Positions 12,521 through 23,887 are shown, counted from the first letter of the stretch. The stretch is DNA of 64,000 nt from Asterella californica (GCA_036924285.1 JAYKYS010000009.1:2914001-2978000), one strand, 5' to 3'. The notes: a model not told the origin generated them from the sequence alone. Program-made: numbers and translations.

Positions 12521-13260
12521 CCAATCGTAAATCTCTTGTGTGTCGTCTTGCTCGCTCACTTACTACTGATCTGATTAACCAACCCTCCAGCGGCAGAATC
12601 AGTAGCAGGAGCACATTCACACCAGAAATAGCGGTAGAACAAAAGTCTCTATCTCTCTCGCTCTCGCTCTCTCCTTCTCCTTCACCTCCTACTTCTTGAC
12701 CTTAATGATCCTCCTCCTCCACCTCCAGACTTGAAGAGAAAGGAAGAAGAAGCAGAGAGAATCGTTTTGGCTGATGCAACGTGATGAATCAGCCTCAGTT
12801 AGACCTTGCCTTCGTCGGCTGGTCGAATACAAAACTGGTGCCAACGCTGACGAAGCGCGCACCTCTCCCTCCCCTACCGAACCCGATGTTGACTCCTCCC
12901 ACTCCTCCCTCTCGTCGGCCTGCAGGCCTCCCCTTAACAGCTGAGATCTTCTGGCAACCCGCGCAATTCACTGTCATATTCGCCATTTCGGGCCCGTCTT
13001 CGTTTCCTGTCTGTAAACTCTTTCATTGCTGACCTTCGGTCCGTCGTCCTCCCTTTCTCTGACCTCCGGTTCTTGGGACTTGACGTGCACCGGTCATGCC
13101 ATGGCCCCTCAATCTAGCGGCGATTATAGCGGCGCCACGGACGCCATCCATCCATTCGCATCCCTTCCCGTCCGTCCTCGGGACCCCTCACCCAACGGTC
13201 CTAACCGCGTCGGGACTCCAGACCCATTGACCTAAGCATGTACACTATAGAGTAGTACTG
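12400..13260. other. CT-rich, GC-richer stretch with a possible plus-strand leader; no gene assigned
   Basis: Short direct repeats occur near 12416-12440 (CAGGCTC units) and 12466-12505 (CTCAACNCGA-like units), followed by CT-rich DNA to about 12730. A donor-like GTGAGT follows CACAAT at about 12510, and acceptor-like CCTCCAG lies near 12590. This is the look of a plant 5' UTR with an intron. However, no downstream exon encodes anything recognisable, and the open frames at 12781-13032 and 13026-13235 have no motif. Confidence 0.25.
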
Positions 13261-13280
13261 TATAGACTTGACCGGGAAAG

Positions 13281-13312
13281 AGACCCAATGAATAGCAAAA
13301 CGGATGGGAAGA
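13281..13312 (+). repeat. Family M terminal-repeat fragment
   Basis: This matches the family M core ACCCAATGAATAGCAAACGG with one extra A, followed by GATGGGAAGAC. No partner arm was found nearby, so it is a truncated copy of the element seen complete at 50606-50790. Confidence 0.7.
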
Positions 13313-13960
13313 CTTGACCGGGCCCTTGTGTCGTTGTTTCTCCTTAGCCACACCCCTGGTGTTGGCGCTTCCTTCATCAAACCCTTACCAATTGCCACGT
13401 CAATAGTAGGTTCCTTTTCCGCAACCTTCCTTTCCCTGGCGCTTTTATCCCTCACACCGCGTTCATTTCAGAAATACATATATATGGTTAGTAAAAATAT
13501 TACTTTATATTCCTAAAAACATTACTGGTTCATTACCTGCTCCATGTCAACTTGTGACCGATGGTAGCCTGTCTGGAGCGTGATCAAGGAGGAAAAGTGG
13601 CGGTAGTAGGATACCTGTGGCCCTAAGGTTTTCACCGGGATGTGCTAACGTCAGACGACACCGAGAAGATCATATTTACTACCGTGGTTCTGCATGCCAG
13701 GACGGTTAGGTGAATAGATATCATTACTCGGGCAGACTCGTTCTCCGCCTCAGAGACCGTCCGATTATGCTCATCTTAACTCTGCTTGGGAACAGCCTAC
13801 CACGATGCGCGCCTCGTTTGGAAGAAACTACTGCCCATGAGAACCGGGTAGCTTCATCCCTTAAAGAAGTGTTCCCCATGTACTATAGTTTGCAGTCGGT
13901 ACCCGTTTTCTTCTCCGTGGTTCGGACCTTTCGTCTCATCATGCCCCCAGGATTCACTCT

Positions 13961-14053
13961 CCTGTACTGTAACTCTCTGTGGCTTTTCAAGCCCTATAGT
14001 TGGGAATCCTGTATTGTAACTCTCAGTGGCTTTCAAGCCCTATAGTTGGGAAT
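13961..14053 (+). repeat. Tandem duplication of a 46-47-bp unit
   Basis: Two head-to-tail copies, 13961-14007 and 14008-14053. Each begins CCTGTA and ends CCCTATAGTTGGGAAT, with a few substitutions and a 1-bp indel. It immediately precedes a family M copy. Confidence 0.85.
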
Positions 14054-14058
14054 TTGAA

Positions 14059-14180
14059 AAACGCGACCCAATGAATAGCAAACGGATGGGAGGACCCCAT
14101 CAAGCCTTACAAGGGAGAGAAGGACCCGAAGGGCCAAGCAACTAGCACCCCGAAGAGAAGAGCACCGGGAGTAAGACCCG
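14059..14180 (+). mobile_element. Family M foldback element, left part (truncated)
   Basis: It starts AAACGCGACCCAATGAATAG and stays alignable to the complete copy at 50606-50790 for about 120 bp, including GGACCCGAAGGGCCA and CACCCCGAAG. The right terminal arm is absent. It is non-coding. Confidence 0.75.
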
Positions 14181-14567
14181 CTATCAGTAGCTATAAGATC
14201 GTCTATCGCATCTATAATGTCAGACACAGGAAGATCAGTACTTCGGCATACAACAGATACACATGAAGTACCATCGTTTATTACGATTATCCTCCTTTGG
14301 ATCGCGCCTGCTAAAACTCTCTGTACAGGAATAGAAACGCGTTCTCTAAAAAACATAGTGCAGAAAAAAAGAGAAAGTGGTATCCTGGTGCCTCTCATGA
14401 TAGACTCTGGCACAATCTCGAAGAAAGACGTCGAACTCCAAAGCTGTCGATCTGTATATCTCTAAGACTAAGGAGATAAAGCGGTGTCCCACTTGGATAT
14501 CTCTATACTTGGTCTCCTTCGCTGCTGTCGTCACGTCTGCAGTCCATCCTGGGAGATGGATGATCAC

Positions 14568-15370
14568 CTATATCGTCACTGAGTCCCGTGACGGATCCGT
14601 GACAACCACATCAGCCAATAAGACCTGATCCTCCCTCATCATGTACAGGTCTGCTCTCACTGATCCTCTCGTCTGAAAGACATACCAACGCTTTCTCCAC
14701 ATCATGTGATCGCTCTTCCATGCTAAGGCAAACACGACGTCCTTGATGGCATCATGGATAGCTATCCGCTCTCCACCGTGAGGACAACGAGCAAGGTGAT
14801 GACTTGAGGTGTCGAGCGAGACACCGGACTCGCATGTGGACAATGCCGAAGCAGCAGACTGGACCAAGCATAGGTGGAAACTCATCGCTGTAGAGAAGAT
14901 AGTCGATGCGCATCGGAACGCTCTAATGCAAGGTCGAGCTATGAGCCAAGAGCCTACGCTTTTATCCGAACACGAGCGGAGTCGAGCTCTAGTATCAAGG
15001 ATCCACTAGGAGCACATGGAGAACCTGTTAGAAGTGGCGGAACTCCTTTCAAAGAGGACTGAAGTCCGTGAGATCCATCGGAAGCTAAGATATCGAATAA
15101 GGGTGTGTCTCACATGTCTCAAGAGTCAGGTTATCTCTTGTTTCACGGAGACACATCTGTAGTGGGTAGGAACCATCCTCCATCTCTGTCACATAGCTCT
15201 CCAGAATAGGTCTGTCTCGCACGAGAAAACGACAACAGATCAAAGGTGCTGAGAGAGCCCAACTATCCAAAAAGGTTGTCGAAGTAGTCTCCTTCGTGGA
15301 TAATAAGTGTACTTCAGCTTCGAGATATTTTTCATGACCACCTTTGTCCACATCAGTTCGGAGTTACGAC
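14568..15370 (-). pseudogene. LINE-A, C-terminal part of the reverse-transcriptase ORF
   Basis: On the minus strand, 15351-15085 encodes a stretch with FLDSWALSAP, ICCRFLVRDRPIL and ETRDNL, entered through LRTDVDKGG at about 15365. After frame changes, 14885-14568 carries CPHGGERIAIHDAIKD and LLADVVVTDPSRD. These resemble the region after the RT domain in a LINE-like family I associate with seedless plants, including the conserved C-H-G...HDA block. It is interrupted by stops. Its missing upstream part lies at 16391-17258 in the opposite orientation, and the N-terminal part at 17235-18000 in this orientation. Confidence 0.75.
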
Positions 15371-15380
15371 GCCTGCACCT

Positions 15381-16390
15381 TATACTTGTGTAACCTAGAA
15401 AGACCTAAAAAGATATTCTTTTCTACTAACAGGAGTTACATTCTGATTGCAATAATAATGTGTTTCAAACCTTGGTAAAAATCGCTAAAGAATCATTTTA
15501 TATACACTGGATGTAAAGAGCATAGTACCTCTAGAGATACCTTGCAGTACTCTTACATCCAGTGATGTTGTGGATTCTCATTGTCTATGACGTGAACCAG
15601 TTATGTTGTTTATTCATCTCTTCCATTTGTAATTTTATCGCCGATAATTTTATGTAGAACCGTGGCTCATTCCAGATCGTCTTTGTGAATAGACTCTGTA
15701 ATCTCTTCATTAATTTTTTTCAGCTTTGACACGCGGAATAATTATCAGAGCAGTAGATTCTTATTGAGAAGAGACGAGCGGAAAAGTGAAAATTGGTTAA
15801 GAAAACTCCCTCGATGTTTTTCTGCAGACACCTCCGGAGGTATCCACAAAAAACATCTGCCATAGTTTTGCCGAACTCGTTACTCATTCCCAGGTCCAAA
15901 ATCATTCAGAAAGGTTTCAACTTTAACACTTGTATTAAACATTTACATATTTATCTCTTTCATGAAATATGCAAGGAAAAACATCGTTTGTAAGATCAAC
16001 CTTCACTTTTTTGACAAATTGGTCATTTGACGTGCTCCTATAGGACTGAATATCCTCCCCACATCATCGTACACTGTAGGTTTATCACGAGTGCAGTTAA
16101 GTTTTTTTCTTGGATGTGCATGGTGCGCAGTTATTTAACGGTAGTCTGGTCATTTTTTAACTGCTTGTCTTCACGTGACTAATTTTCATTTTTTGGTGGC
16201 TGCAGTATCAAACTGCCATGAATTCAACTCTCAGTTTGACCATCAGCTGTTTACTTCAGCGCGGTTGAAAGCTTTCTTTGGCTTCGAGACGGTTTTGCTT
16301 CAGCTTGTTCTTCTCCGATTCATCTTCTGCACGGTTCATTGCTCGCGGTTAATGGATAGGATTTTCATTTGCTTTAGTTTGTTCCATGTG
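15381..16390 (+). repeat. 1-kb dispersed repeat, copy 1 (possible solo LTR)
   Basis: It aligns over its whole length, with few differences, to 61543-62554 in the same orientation. The shared block opens TATACTTGTGTAACCTAGAA and closes TTTAGTTTGTTCCATGTG. Inside is a near-perfect inverted repeat at 15505-15564 and the palindrome ACCTCCGGAGGT at about 15829. It has no coding capacity. TGTGTAACC...GTTCCA would suit LTR ends, but the alignment runs a few bases past both, and I saw no target-site duplication. The right edge abuts LINE-A coding sequence. Confidence 0.85.
15505..15564. repeat. 15-bp inverted repeat inside the 1-kb repeat
   Basis: The left arm CACTGGATGTAAAGAG (15505-15520) pairs with CTCTTACATCCAGTG (15550-15564), with one bulged A and a loop of about 29 nt. 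Both arms are unchanged in the second copy at 61668-61727. Confidence 0.85.
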
Positions 16391-17258
16391 GGTCTGTGTC
16401 TTTTGGCATTAGGGCTCTCTTAGACATCCATCCCGATTGAGTTGTCTTACAAGTAGACATGGAAAATGCTTTTAATAGTATTATCTGCGCTTTCATCTTT
16501 AGAGAGCTCATGGATGACGGTGGATCTCTGGCGGGTCTCGTTCCTTCTTGTCATCGTTCTATGGTTCTTCCTTCTCTTTATTACCAGCACGGTTCGACGA
16601 TAGAGGGGCTTACAGTCATCAGCTCCGCTGCAAGTACTCGTCAGAGAGATCCTTTGGGTGGACCCCTCTTTGCCTTAGCTCAATATAGAGCTCTCTTGAC
16701 GACCGCCTTGGCTGCTCCAAGTTGTGTTCTTCCATCTCTAGTTGATGATACGCACATCATAGGTCCGCCGGACCAAGTCGGTGTTGTCTTTGATCACCTC
16801 GTCTCTCAATTGACCTTGGTAGGGCTGAGAGTGAAGGTGTCAAAGTGCAAGACTTGGTCTCTCATAGGTATATCGTCGGACCTCCAGCTCCCGGAGAGAT
16901 TTGTCATTCCTACAGATGGTTTACGCATCCTCGGAGTACCAGTAGGTATAGAGGACTTTGTCTCCCGGTTCTTAGATGTTGCTCTTGCGGAGGACGTTTT
17001 GCATATCGAAGATCTTCCTATGTTAGAAGACCCACAAGTTGTCTTTGGTATCCTTTGCTCTTCCATTGCACGTCGTCTTAGTTACTTACTCCGCACAGTA
17101 CCTCCATCTCTTATCTGCATCTCGCGCCTTAGAGAGTTTGATAAGAAGATCATGGGGGTGTTTGGGGACATCATAGGACTGGGGACCTTTGATTGTGTGG
17201 CAAGACCTCTCGCACGTAGACATACATCTTTGCCGATATCATGTGGCGGTGGTACGAC
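16391..17258 (+). pseudogene. LINE-A reverse-transcriptase core, inverted relative to its ends
   Basis: Translation from 16391 gives SFGIRALLDIHPD, then TGA where a Trp is expected, then VVLQVDMENAFNS (RT motif A region). TRQRDPLGGPLFALAQ follows (motif B; the usual G is R), then SLVDDTHIIG (catalytic DD box), and LRILGVPVG. It ends HTSLPISCGG, just where the C-terminal part on the minus strand (LRTDVDKGG at 15365) would continue. The main open frame is 16459-17271. The flanking halves of the same ORF are on the minus strand, so this segment has been flipped. Confidence 0.85.
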
Positions 17259-18000
17259 TGATAAGTCGTAAGAGAATCTCACCGATGGCTATCGGTCGAA
17301 TCTCCCACCATCCTTCGTCATGGTCATAAGTCTAGCTGCCCCTAATATCTGAGCTATAGACTGAGGAATATGTCCTTGAGCTACTACTGCCGCTACCAGA
17401 AAAAGCTCCGTGAAATCACTAGAGGGGTCATCTGTCTGAAAACAGTCCCGTAGGTGCTCGTAAATCATCCCAGACAGACCTCCAGAGGACAAACGTGAAG
17501 TTGTACACAAGGCCTGGGTAAACAAGGATCTATCAAGACATAATGACTCCTCAAGCTGATAGCCCTGAACCTCAGGTGGTGAGGGGTCACCCGGTGGGAT
17601 GAAGAAAACATAACGCATCGATCGTCTCCTTAGTAGGACTTGCCACTGACAAAGGATGCAATGTTCTAGCAGCTCTAATATACTCTCTGGTCTGACTTAA
17701 CATCCTACAACGTCGTATGCGGACGGAAGATGAGACATCACATGTAGAGACAGACTCACTCCTATCTCGTATCGCACGTACTGATTCCTCCTATAAGACC
17801 GCTCAATCACCTGCACAGGATCTCTGAAGACGGGCCGCCACCTCCCGATGTCTTCTTCTGCCACCTCGAGTATAACGGAGGCACCAACGAGGAAGTAAGA
17901 GGAAGAATAACCACACTGTCTCGTCTCTGGTTCCGTGTCACAAGTCGAGGGGTAGACGGAATACATGCCTCATCTCGTCATGAAGAGCACGAGGTAACCG
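17235..18000 (-). pseudogene. LINE-A, N-terminal part of the reverse-transcriptase ORF
   Basis: On the minus strand, from about 18000 down, one frame carries PRWCLRYTRGGRRRHREVAA and LQRSCAGD. Further on are AARTLHPLSVASPT and, at 17618-17289, LSSGGLSGMIYEHLRDCF, AQGHIPQSIAQILGAARL, and then IRPIAIGEILLRLISRT after a frameshift. These are the usual N-terminal blocks of the same LINE-like ORF whose middle and end lie to the left. Coding breaks off at about 17235 and the inverted middle begins. Several stops and frameshifts are present. Confidence 0.75.
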
Positions 18001-18758
18001 ATGAAACAAACACGGACAAGAGAAACTCATCTCGAACAAACTCAAAATAGTGCCAGAGTGGACTCTCAACTACTCCCACGACTCAAGAGGAACTCCAGGA
18101 AGAAATGCTAACGATGCCATAATGACAACACGTGTAGACCTCCGCTCTCGGCTAACCTGGGCATCTCATGTGGTCGTATCATAGCTCTTGTGCATCTTTC
18201 TCACATGAGATTTTATCTCTTGCGAGGTAAATAACTGATTGTACACCGGACACGGTGTGTCTGGAATCAATCTCAATCTCATGAGAAAAAGAGTACCCAT
18301 AGCTAAAAAAGAGACGATATCCGATCAAACGGTACTCGTAATAAAAATATCTCCAAAAAAGACCCACTAAAAGGAAAAATCCTTGAATGTAGAAACAAAA
18401 AAAGAAAAAAAAAACACACTAAATGCAGCAAGAAATCTCTCCAAAGTCTCTCAAAAACTCTAAACTGAAGACTCTGTAATCCTAAAATTTCAAAAATTTC
18501 AAAACTATTTAATACTCACTCATTTCTTCACAAAATGTATCAATTTTAAGACCAGAAGAAGCAAAAGAGATGAAGATGAATATGTAAAAATCTTGCAGTA
18601 TCACATCTCAACACCCTCCCCTACTGTAAAAACACTCCAAGCAGTCTCTCTCCTCCCCTCCCGTCCGCACCCCTTTCCTAGTCTAAGGTCTAGTTGGGAA
18701 TGCGGGATCTGCCTTTATTTCCTTGACGATGACTAAACACTTTCTGAAACAAGGGGAG
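18001..18758. other. Gene-free stretch, AT-rich in its middle
   Basis: The first 150 bp may still be LINE-A 5' sequence. After about 18180 it is AT-rich, with A-runs near 18396-18415. I saw no coding or structural feature. Confidence 0.4.
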
Positions 18759-18759
18759 G

Positions 18760-18812
18760 AACACGGACGCAATGAATAGCCAACGGATGGAAAGACCCCA
18801 TCAAGCCAAGCG
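18760..18812 (+). repeat. Family M terminal-repeat fragment
   Basis: It begins AACACGGACGCAATGAATAG and continues CCAACGGATGGAAAGACC and CCATCAAGCC, matching the left arm of the complete copy at 50606. The right side diverges after AAGCC. Confidence 0.75.
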
Positions 18813-21626
18813 TCTGAGACAAGCGCTTAGCGCTAGCGTTGGTTTAGTTGAATTCTACATCAGCTTTTTCCTTGTGGACCCTAAGCTGCAGATTTGCTTT
18901 ACTGTTCTATTAACATGGAGACTATTCAGTGAGAACACAGGCTTTGATATATACGTGATTTTCACCGGCTTCTTATGGTATTGCATCACAGTGAAGAGAT
19001 GTAAATCAAGTTAAAGCAAGGCTGTGCAGAAAGCTGGATGGATATAATCAATTTTCACATGAAAATATTGTTCTCGACTTGTGTGGAAATACTGTCCAAA
19101 TGGTTACCCAAATGAAATGCAAAATGGGGTATTCAAATCAGTGTCGTGATGAGCTTTTCCTGCTTTGCAAATCTGATATGCTGAGCAGTTCCCCTGCTAC
19201 TGTAGATTTCCGCATCGTTAAGGAAATAGTTACAGTCCTCAGACGCAACTTATGGTTTACCATTTCTTCTAGAACAACTAGTTGCGATGGTGAATCACTT
19301 CCGGTCCAGTCTCTGAGTAAGAAAACCAAGACGCCTCAGCTCACCTTTTGGACCGTACAATTATACTGGAATAAAGTAGAGTTGACATGATAATATCTTC
19401 TCCTTGTCACCACGTGAGGACAAATGCAAGCACATCTTTTGAGACATTCTATGGAAAATGATTCGGGACTCTGAACGTGCTCTCGTTGTCGAAGGACGAA
19501 CTTGTCAACAAAGCCATTCATTCCATCATTCCAATGAGCACACCCAAGCCCACTCGACTTCCGCCAGTTACTCGATTAAGAAACGAAGCAGGTAAGCTTC
19601 AGGTAACCTCCATGACACATTAGGGTACACACCATGGTCGAACCAACGCTATGGCGAGGAAACGGTGCTTACTACTGTAGCATGAACATCCCTTAATCTA
19701 ACATTGCTCACGTGGATATCATGTGTACACAAATTGAAAGAATCAAAACAGAGTTCTGTGAGAATCTACAGATTTGCCATCATCCATAACTTGCCATCAT
19801 TTGTTTGGTCGCACCACTCTCTGGACCATAGCAAGTAAGAGTGAGTGGATTGTCCAGTCATAAGGTACTGTAGATGGGGATCGCAGCCTTCCATCCTTGC
19901 AATTCTCGACCGCAACTATGCGTTTCCGAGAGAAAGCTTGACCATTTACGAAGTTAAAGCATTTTTTGTCATTTCACTCTTCGTAGTTTTCAGTGGTTTT
20001 CATGTTGTTGGTTTCACTGGGTTGTTTCAAAACTGTGGGTTATGACACAGAACTGTGATAACCCACAGCTTCCTTCGACTATCACGGCTCTTTCTCTCGA
20101 TCATGCGGTTCTTTCCTTTTACGGTTTTCGCATTTCATTCCCTGCTGCACGTTACTATCCAAACATTACTCAGAGAGAAAACCAAAAGGGAACATCAACC
20201 ACAGGCAGTTGCCATAAGTTTCCAGTTACTACATTTTTCTCTGCCGCCTTTTGGACCTGAGAATCGTGTTAAGGCGTGATTCATACTCTTAGGGGCTTTG
20301 CACACCCCAGAAAAAAAAATTTGGTGAGGAAACAGCAGCCAGGACTCATGGTAGTAATATGTCTGAAACAAAGGGAACGCATGTGTGCTGAGGGACCAGA
20401 GTATCAAGGATCTACGAGATTCTTCAGCAATCCTTTGGTCCCCTCTACACCATCCATCTTTCGTTCTAACCTTCATCGGGATACTTCATCAAACAACTAG
20501 AATAAGGCAAGTTGAACAATGTCTTCTTTCTAATCTACATGCAGGTTTGCATTACTTAGGAATATTCACATTTCTTAAATCTATCTTACTGGTAAAAGCA
20601 CGTTAACAACTCATCTTCCACTACTAGTTCGGGTACTGTAGCAGTACTATATGAGTGAACGTGCATGGACAAGGATCGTGAACCGTTGGACATGATGATC
20701 AAAAGGAACCTCAAGCACAGTACAATCAGAATTCCTCGCTCAGATGACATTCCACATCCTCAGTGTTGACTTGGCCAGTTTTGCAGGCCTCTCCTTTTAT
20801 CTTTTCGTGCTCTACTACTTACTTTCTAACGTTCTCTCATGATTCTCAGTACCTATCAGGTTCTTCCGTCCAAGTCTTCAGTCAATTCCAACATCAGGAT
20901 ACTTTATCTTGCTTCGATCCCATTCCTCAATCCTCTCTTCAAGCCACACCTTCAAGTCTACTGAACTTTCTCCACTGGTTTGCCAACTACAGTCGAACCT
21001 TCTAATAGTGACATTCGATATAGTCACAAAAATGATATCAATACATTTTTCTCGAGAACGAACTTTTCTTCTGTAAAATTCTACCGTCATTGTATGAAAA
21101 ATAATAACATTATATAGACCTAAATAAAGTTAAGAGCAGTAAGAAGTTATAAATGACTCAACGTGATTAGATGTCACTGACTGATTTCTTGCAACTTTTT
21201 TGACCAGCTCATTGTGATATAGCAAAGTGCTATGGCGAAATGAAATACATTGTAAATTGTAAATTGTTTTCTCTTCACCTAATACTTTATAGTCACACTT
21301 TCATCACGACAGTAATGAAGTGACTATACGAACATAGTCGAAAAATTTAGAAACCATTCTATATGTACGCTATAGCGACAAATATATATAATCACAACGA
21401 AGTGAGAAAAAACAGATCAGTGTGACTAAAACGAGGTTCTCCTGTACTATGTTCGTGGTGGACCCCACTCCTTCTGCTCGTAAGATCTTCTTGGTAGTTA
21501 CCGTTCAGTTATGTTATCAGATGGTACGATGTAAGTTACGAATGTCTTCCTTATCCTTTCGTATGAAGTGCATTCCAAATGAAGACATGGAGTGTATCCT
21601 AGAGAAGAAAGTAGAGTGCATGAGGT
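18813..21626. other. Unassigned stretch
   Basis: Open frames of up to about 103 codons (for example 19079-19390 + and 20195-20476 -) show no domain I recognise. I could not build an exon chain. Nothing else was supported over these 2.8 kb. Confidence 0.4.
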
Positions 21627-21653
21627 AACATGCGACGCAATGCATAGCCAACG
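21627..21653 (+). repeat. Family M short fragment
   Basis: AACATGCGACGCAATGCATAG followed by CCAACG matches the outer 27 bp of the family M arm with one or two changes. The rest of the element is absent. Confidence 0.55.
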
Positions 21654-21690
21654 ACGAAGTGTTGAGTGTAGACTTGTGACATCCTAGACT

Positions 21691-21748
21691 CGTGTAAGGT
21701 GAATTTAGTTAGGGTTTGGATTTAGGGTCAAAAGAATCACCTTACACG
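21691..21748. repeat. Perfect 12-bp inverted repeat enclosing telomere-like sequence
   Basis: CGTGTAAGGTGA (21691-21702) pairs exactly with TCACCTTACACG (21737-21748). The 34-nt loop holds TTAGGGTTTGG and ATTTAGGG, two near-units of the plant telomere repeat TTTAGGG. Two units are too few to call an interstitial telomere array. Confidence 0.7.
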
Positions 21749-21934
21749 ATGACTTTCACTGGGACTCCCAAGTTTCACATGCTGTAAATTTAGCCTGTGA
21801 TGTTACCCTCTCCTTTTCTCGTAATGTTATCAGGTATGAAACACGAGTCGGGCGGTGCTTGTCATGATGACGCCTAGATTTGAAAAAGGCGTAATCACAA
21901 CGATCTATGCAAAAAAAGTATGAAAAGAAATATG

Positions 21935-22200
21935 CAAGGGTTTAATTTAATTTTTAATTTTTTATCAACAAGAGTTAGATAATAAATTAATATGTTGATT
22001 AAATAGATTCATTTTATTAAAAAGCAGTCGTACTTGTAAGTCTGTAACGAATCGTTGCATTTGTAGATTTATGAGTTATGTCTGCAATTAAGGGTGATGT
22101 TTTGCTCCTGGATTTAGTTACATAAGCGTGTCTATTCGCGCTCTGCTTATGGGTTATGCCTAGATCTTCTCACGTCTCCAGGTCATGCAATCAATTAACC
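21935..22200 (+). repeat. Family A AT-rich repeat, copy 1
   Basis: It aligns to the copies at 27.7 and 51.6 kb. A TTTAATTTAAT...GTTAGATAATAAATTAA region corresponds to the family stem-loop, here weak. Then come AAGCAGTCGTACTTGTAAGT and the conserved box at 22066-22077 (GATTTATGAGTT, against CACTTATGGGTT elsewhere), followed by TATGTCTGC. The right end is uncertain. Confidence 0.6.
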
Positions 22201-23558
22201 TTTAAAAATAAATTTAATTTTTCTTGTAAATTTAGTACAAGATTCTCACATAATACATATATTTTCCTTATAACGGCAAGCGAATAACAAATCCCTCGAA
22301 GTTGATCTTGCATGCATATCAACTGGATATTCACTACGATGAGAAGAACAGGTTTCCATTTTCCTAACCCATGAGGTTTGCTGACGATTGAACCGAACGG
22401 AATCTCATCAGTCACTCTGTGCAACTATGGCAAAAAATGCTTGATCGAGCTTTAATGCCAAAACTATCCACTTGATAGGCCTCCACAGAAGTTGTTGTCA
22501 TCACTATAATGAATAACCGATGTTCCGGGAGGTACTAAAGAACGAGTATTATTTTCCGGTTGATAACCTGGAAAAGATTTGTTTCGCCGGAGAAGGTTAT
22601 TGGTTATTCGGATTTCAGGGATCTTTACATAATATTGGGAAAGGGACATTGATGCTAATCAATGACAAAATGAAAATGAAAATGAAAATCGTCTTTTCTT
22701 TTTTAGTTATGGCCGTGTCAGCGAATTTCGACCAAAAGGCTGATCGACTGGTTTTCGGACATGGATTATGGCTCGTTGCTTTGCTTTTTTATCCGAATGT
22801 TTACTGTTATAAAGGAGATCCAGTCCCCCTTCATTTTCTTATTATTCTTCTTCTATTAAATTTCTGTACGGGTCCTGGAGGTATTCGGTAAATTCGGCCC
22901 CTTCCATTACTATTCCTTTGATTCGATTCACTGTTTCCTTGAATGCTTGCTCAATTCCAGACCTCAGTTTCTGTGATGGATTAGGAAGACCATGCCTATA
23001 GATAAGATTTTATATGCTCCATGAGTCATGAGTCATTTGGAAGACTAAAAAGAACTTTTAATCTAACAACACGTGAGAAGGATTTACCATATTTCAAGTA
23101 ACTCAAAAGAAAACATCATGATTATTCTTTCACGTTTTAGTCACATGTAAGTTATACACAAGTAGTTGATAATGGTGCATATTGATCAGGTTTATCCCAA
23201 AAGGTAAGCTAATCGAATCTCCAAGTCTTATATCACCTCAGCATCACGCAAGATGTTGTGTAGATCCGGTGGGTTTTTGTCACTACCCTCATACACAAGA
23301 TCAGACATAAATGTTTAACAACACAATAGACTTAACTTATTGTAGGTTGGTAACGTAACGAGTGCGACTTCACGATTTGATCGATATTGTGTCTTGGATC
23401 AATTATGGAGCAAAATGAAGTTTAAGAAATAAATTCTTATCTTGATCCAAAATGCATTTTTGAAGTATCATTGAGTAAGTCTCCTCGAGGAGATCAAAAT
23501 TGATATTCTGAAGGTCATGAACAGAGCCAAGACGAAGAAATTACGGAGGACAAAAGTT
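22201..23558. other. Unassigned stretch with a short open frame
   Basis: A 123-codon frame at 22520-22891 (+) contains a hydrophobic C-terminal half and an (ATGAAA)n-like run near 22668-22690. It matches nothing I know and may be chance. The remainder has no supported feature. Confidence 0.3.
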
Positions 23559-23860
23559 TTAAGGTTTGATCAACCATAGATGTTGACGTTGTATCCAAAT
23601 GTTGACATGGCAAAAAGTTGCTGACATGACCGAAATTTCTGATGTGGCAGATGTTGACTTGGCAATTTTGCTGACTTGGTGGTGGATGCTGATGTGATGG
23701 TGCTGCTGATGGGACAGTGAGTGGCAGTCAAGCTTGACGTGGATGCCTGCATGGCTGCAATATGACAGCTTGCAAGCATGCCACCTAGCATGTTGCATGC
23801 ATGTCATTTGACTCCCTCTGAAGTCACGTGGCTTTTTAGAAGGCAGCTTAGTAGTGTATT
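23559..23860. repeat. Degenerate short-period repeat rich in TGACNTGGCA-like units
   Basis: GTTGACATGGCA, TTGCTGACATGA, TGTTGACTTGGCA and GCTGATGTGATG follow each other with irregular spacing, making one strand rich in TGNTGACNTGG. Such degenerate arrays occur in LTR-retrotransposon ends. They produce a misleading 112-codon frame at 23559-23897 (-). Confidence 0.55.
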
Positions 23861-23887
23861 TAAGGTGTAAAACTTTCTTCATTTTGG

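Noticed and set aside
14568..18000. Twin-priming explanation for the LINE-A inversion.
   Set aside because: Twin priming inverts the 5' part upstream of a normally oriented 3' part. Here both ends share one strand and only the middle is flipped, so a later inversion fits better.
21700..21740. Interstitial telomere.
   Set aside because: Only two imperfect TTTAGGG-like units are present; kept only as a low-interest structural note.
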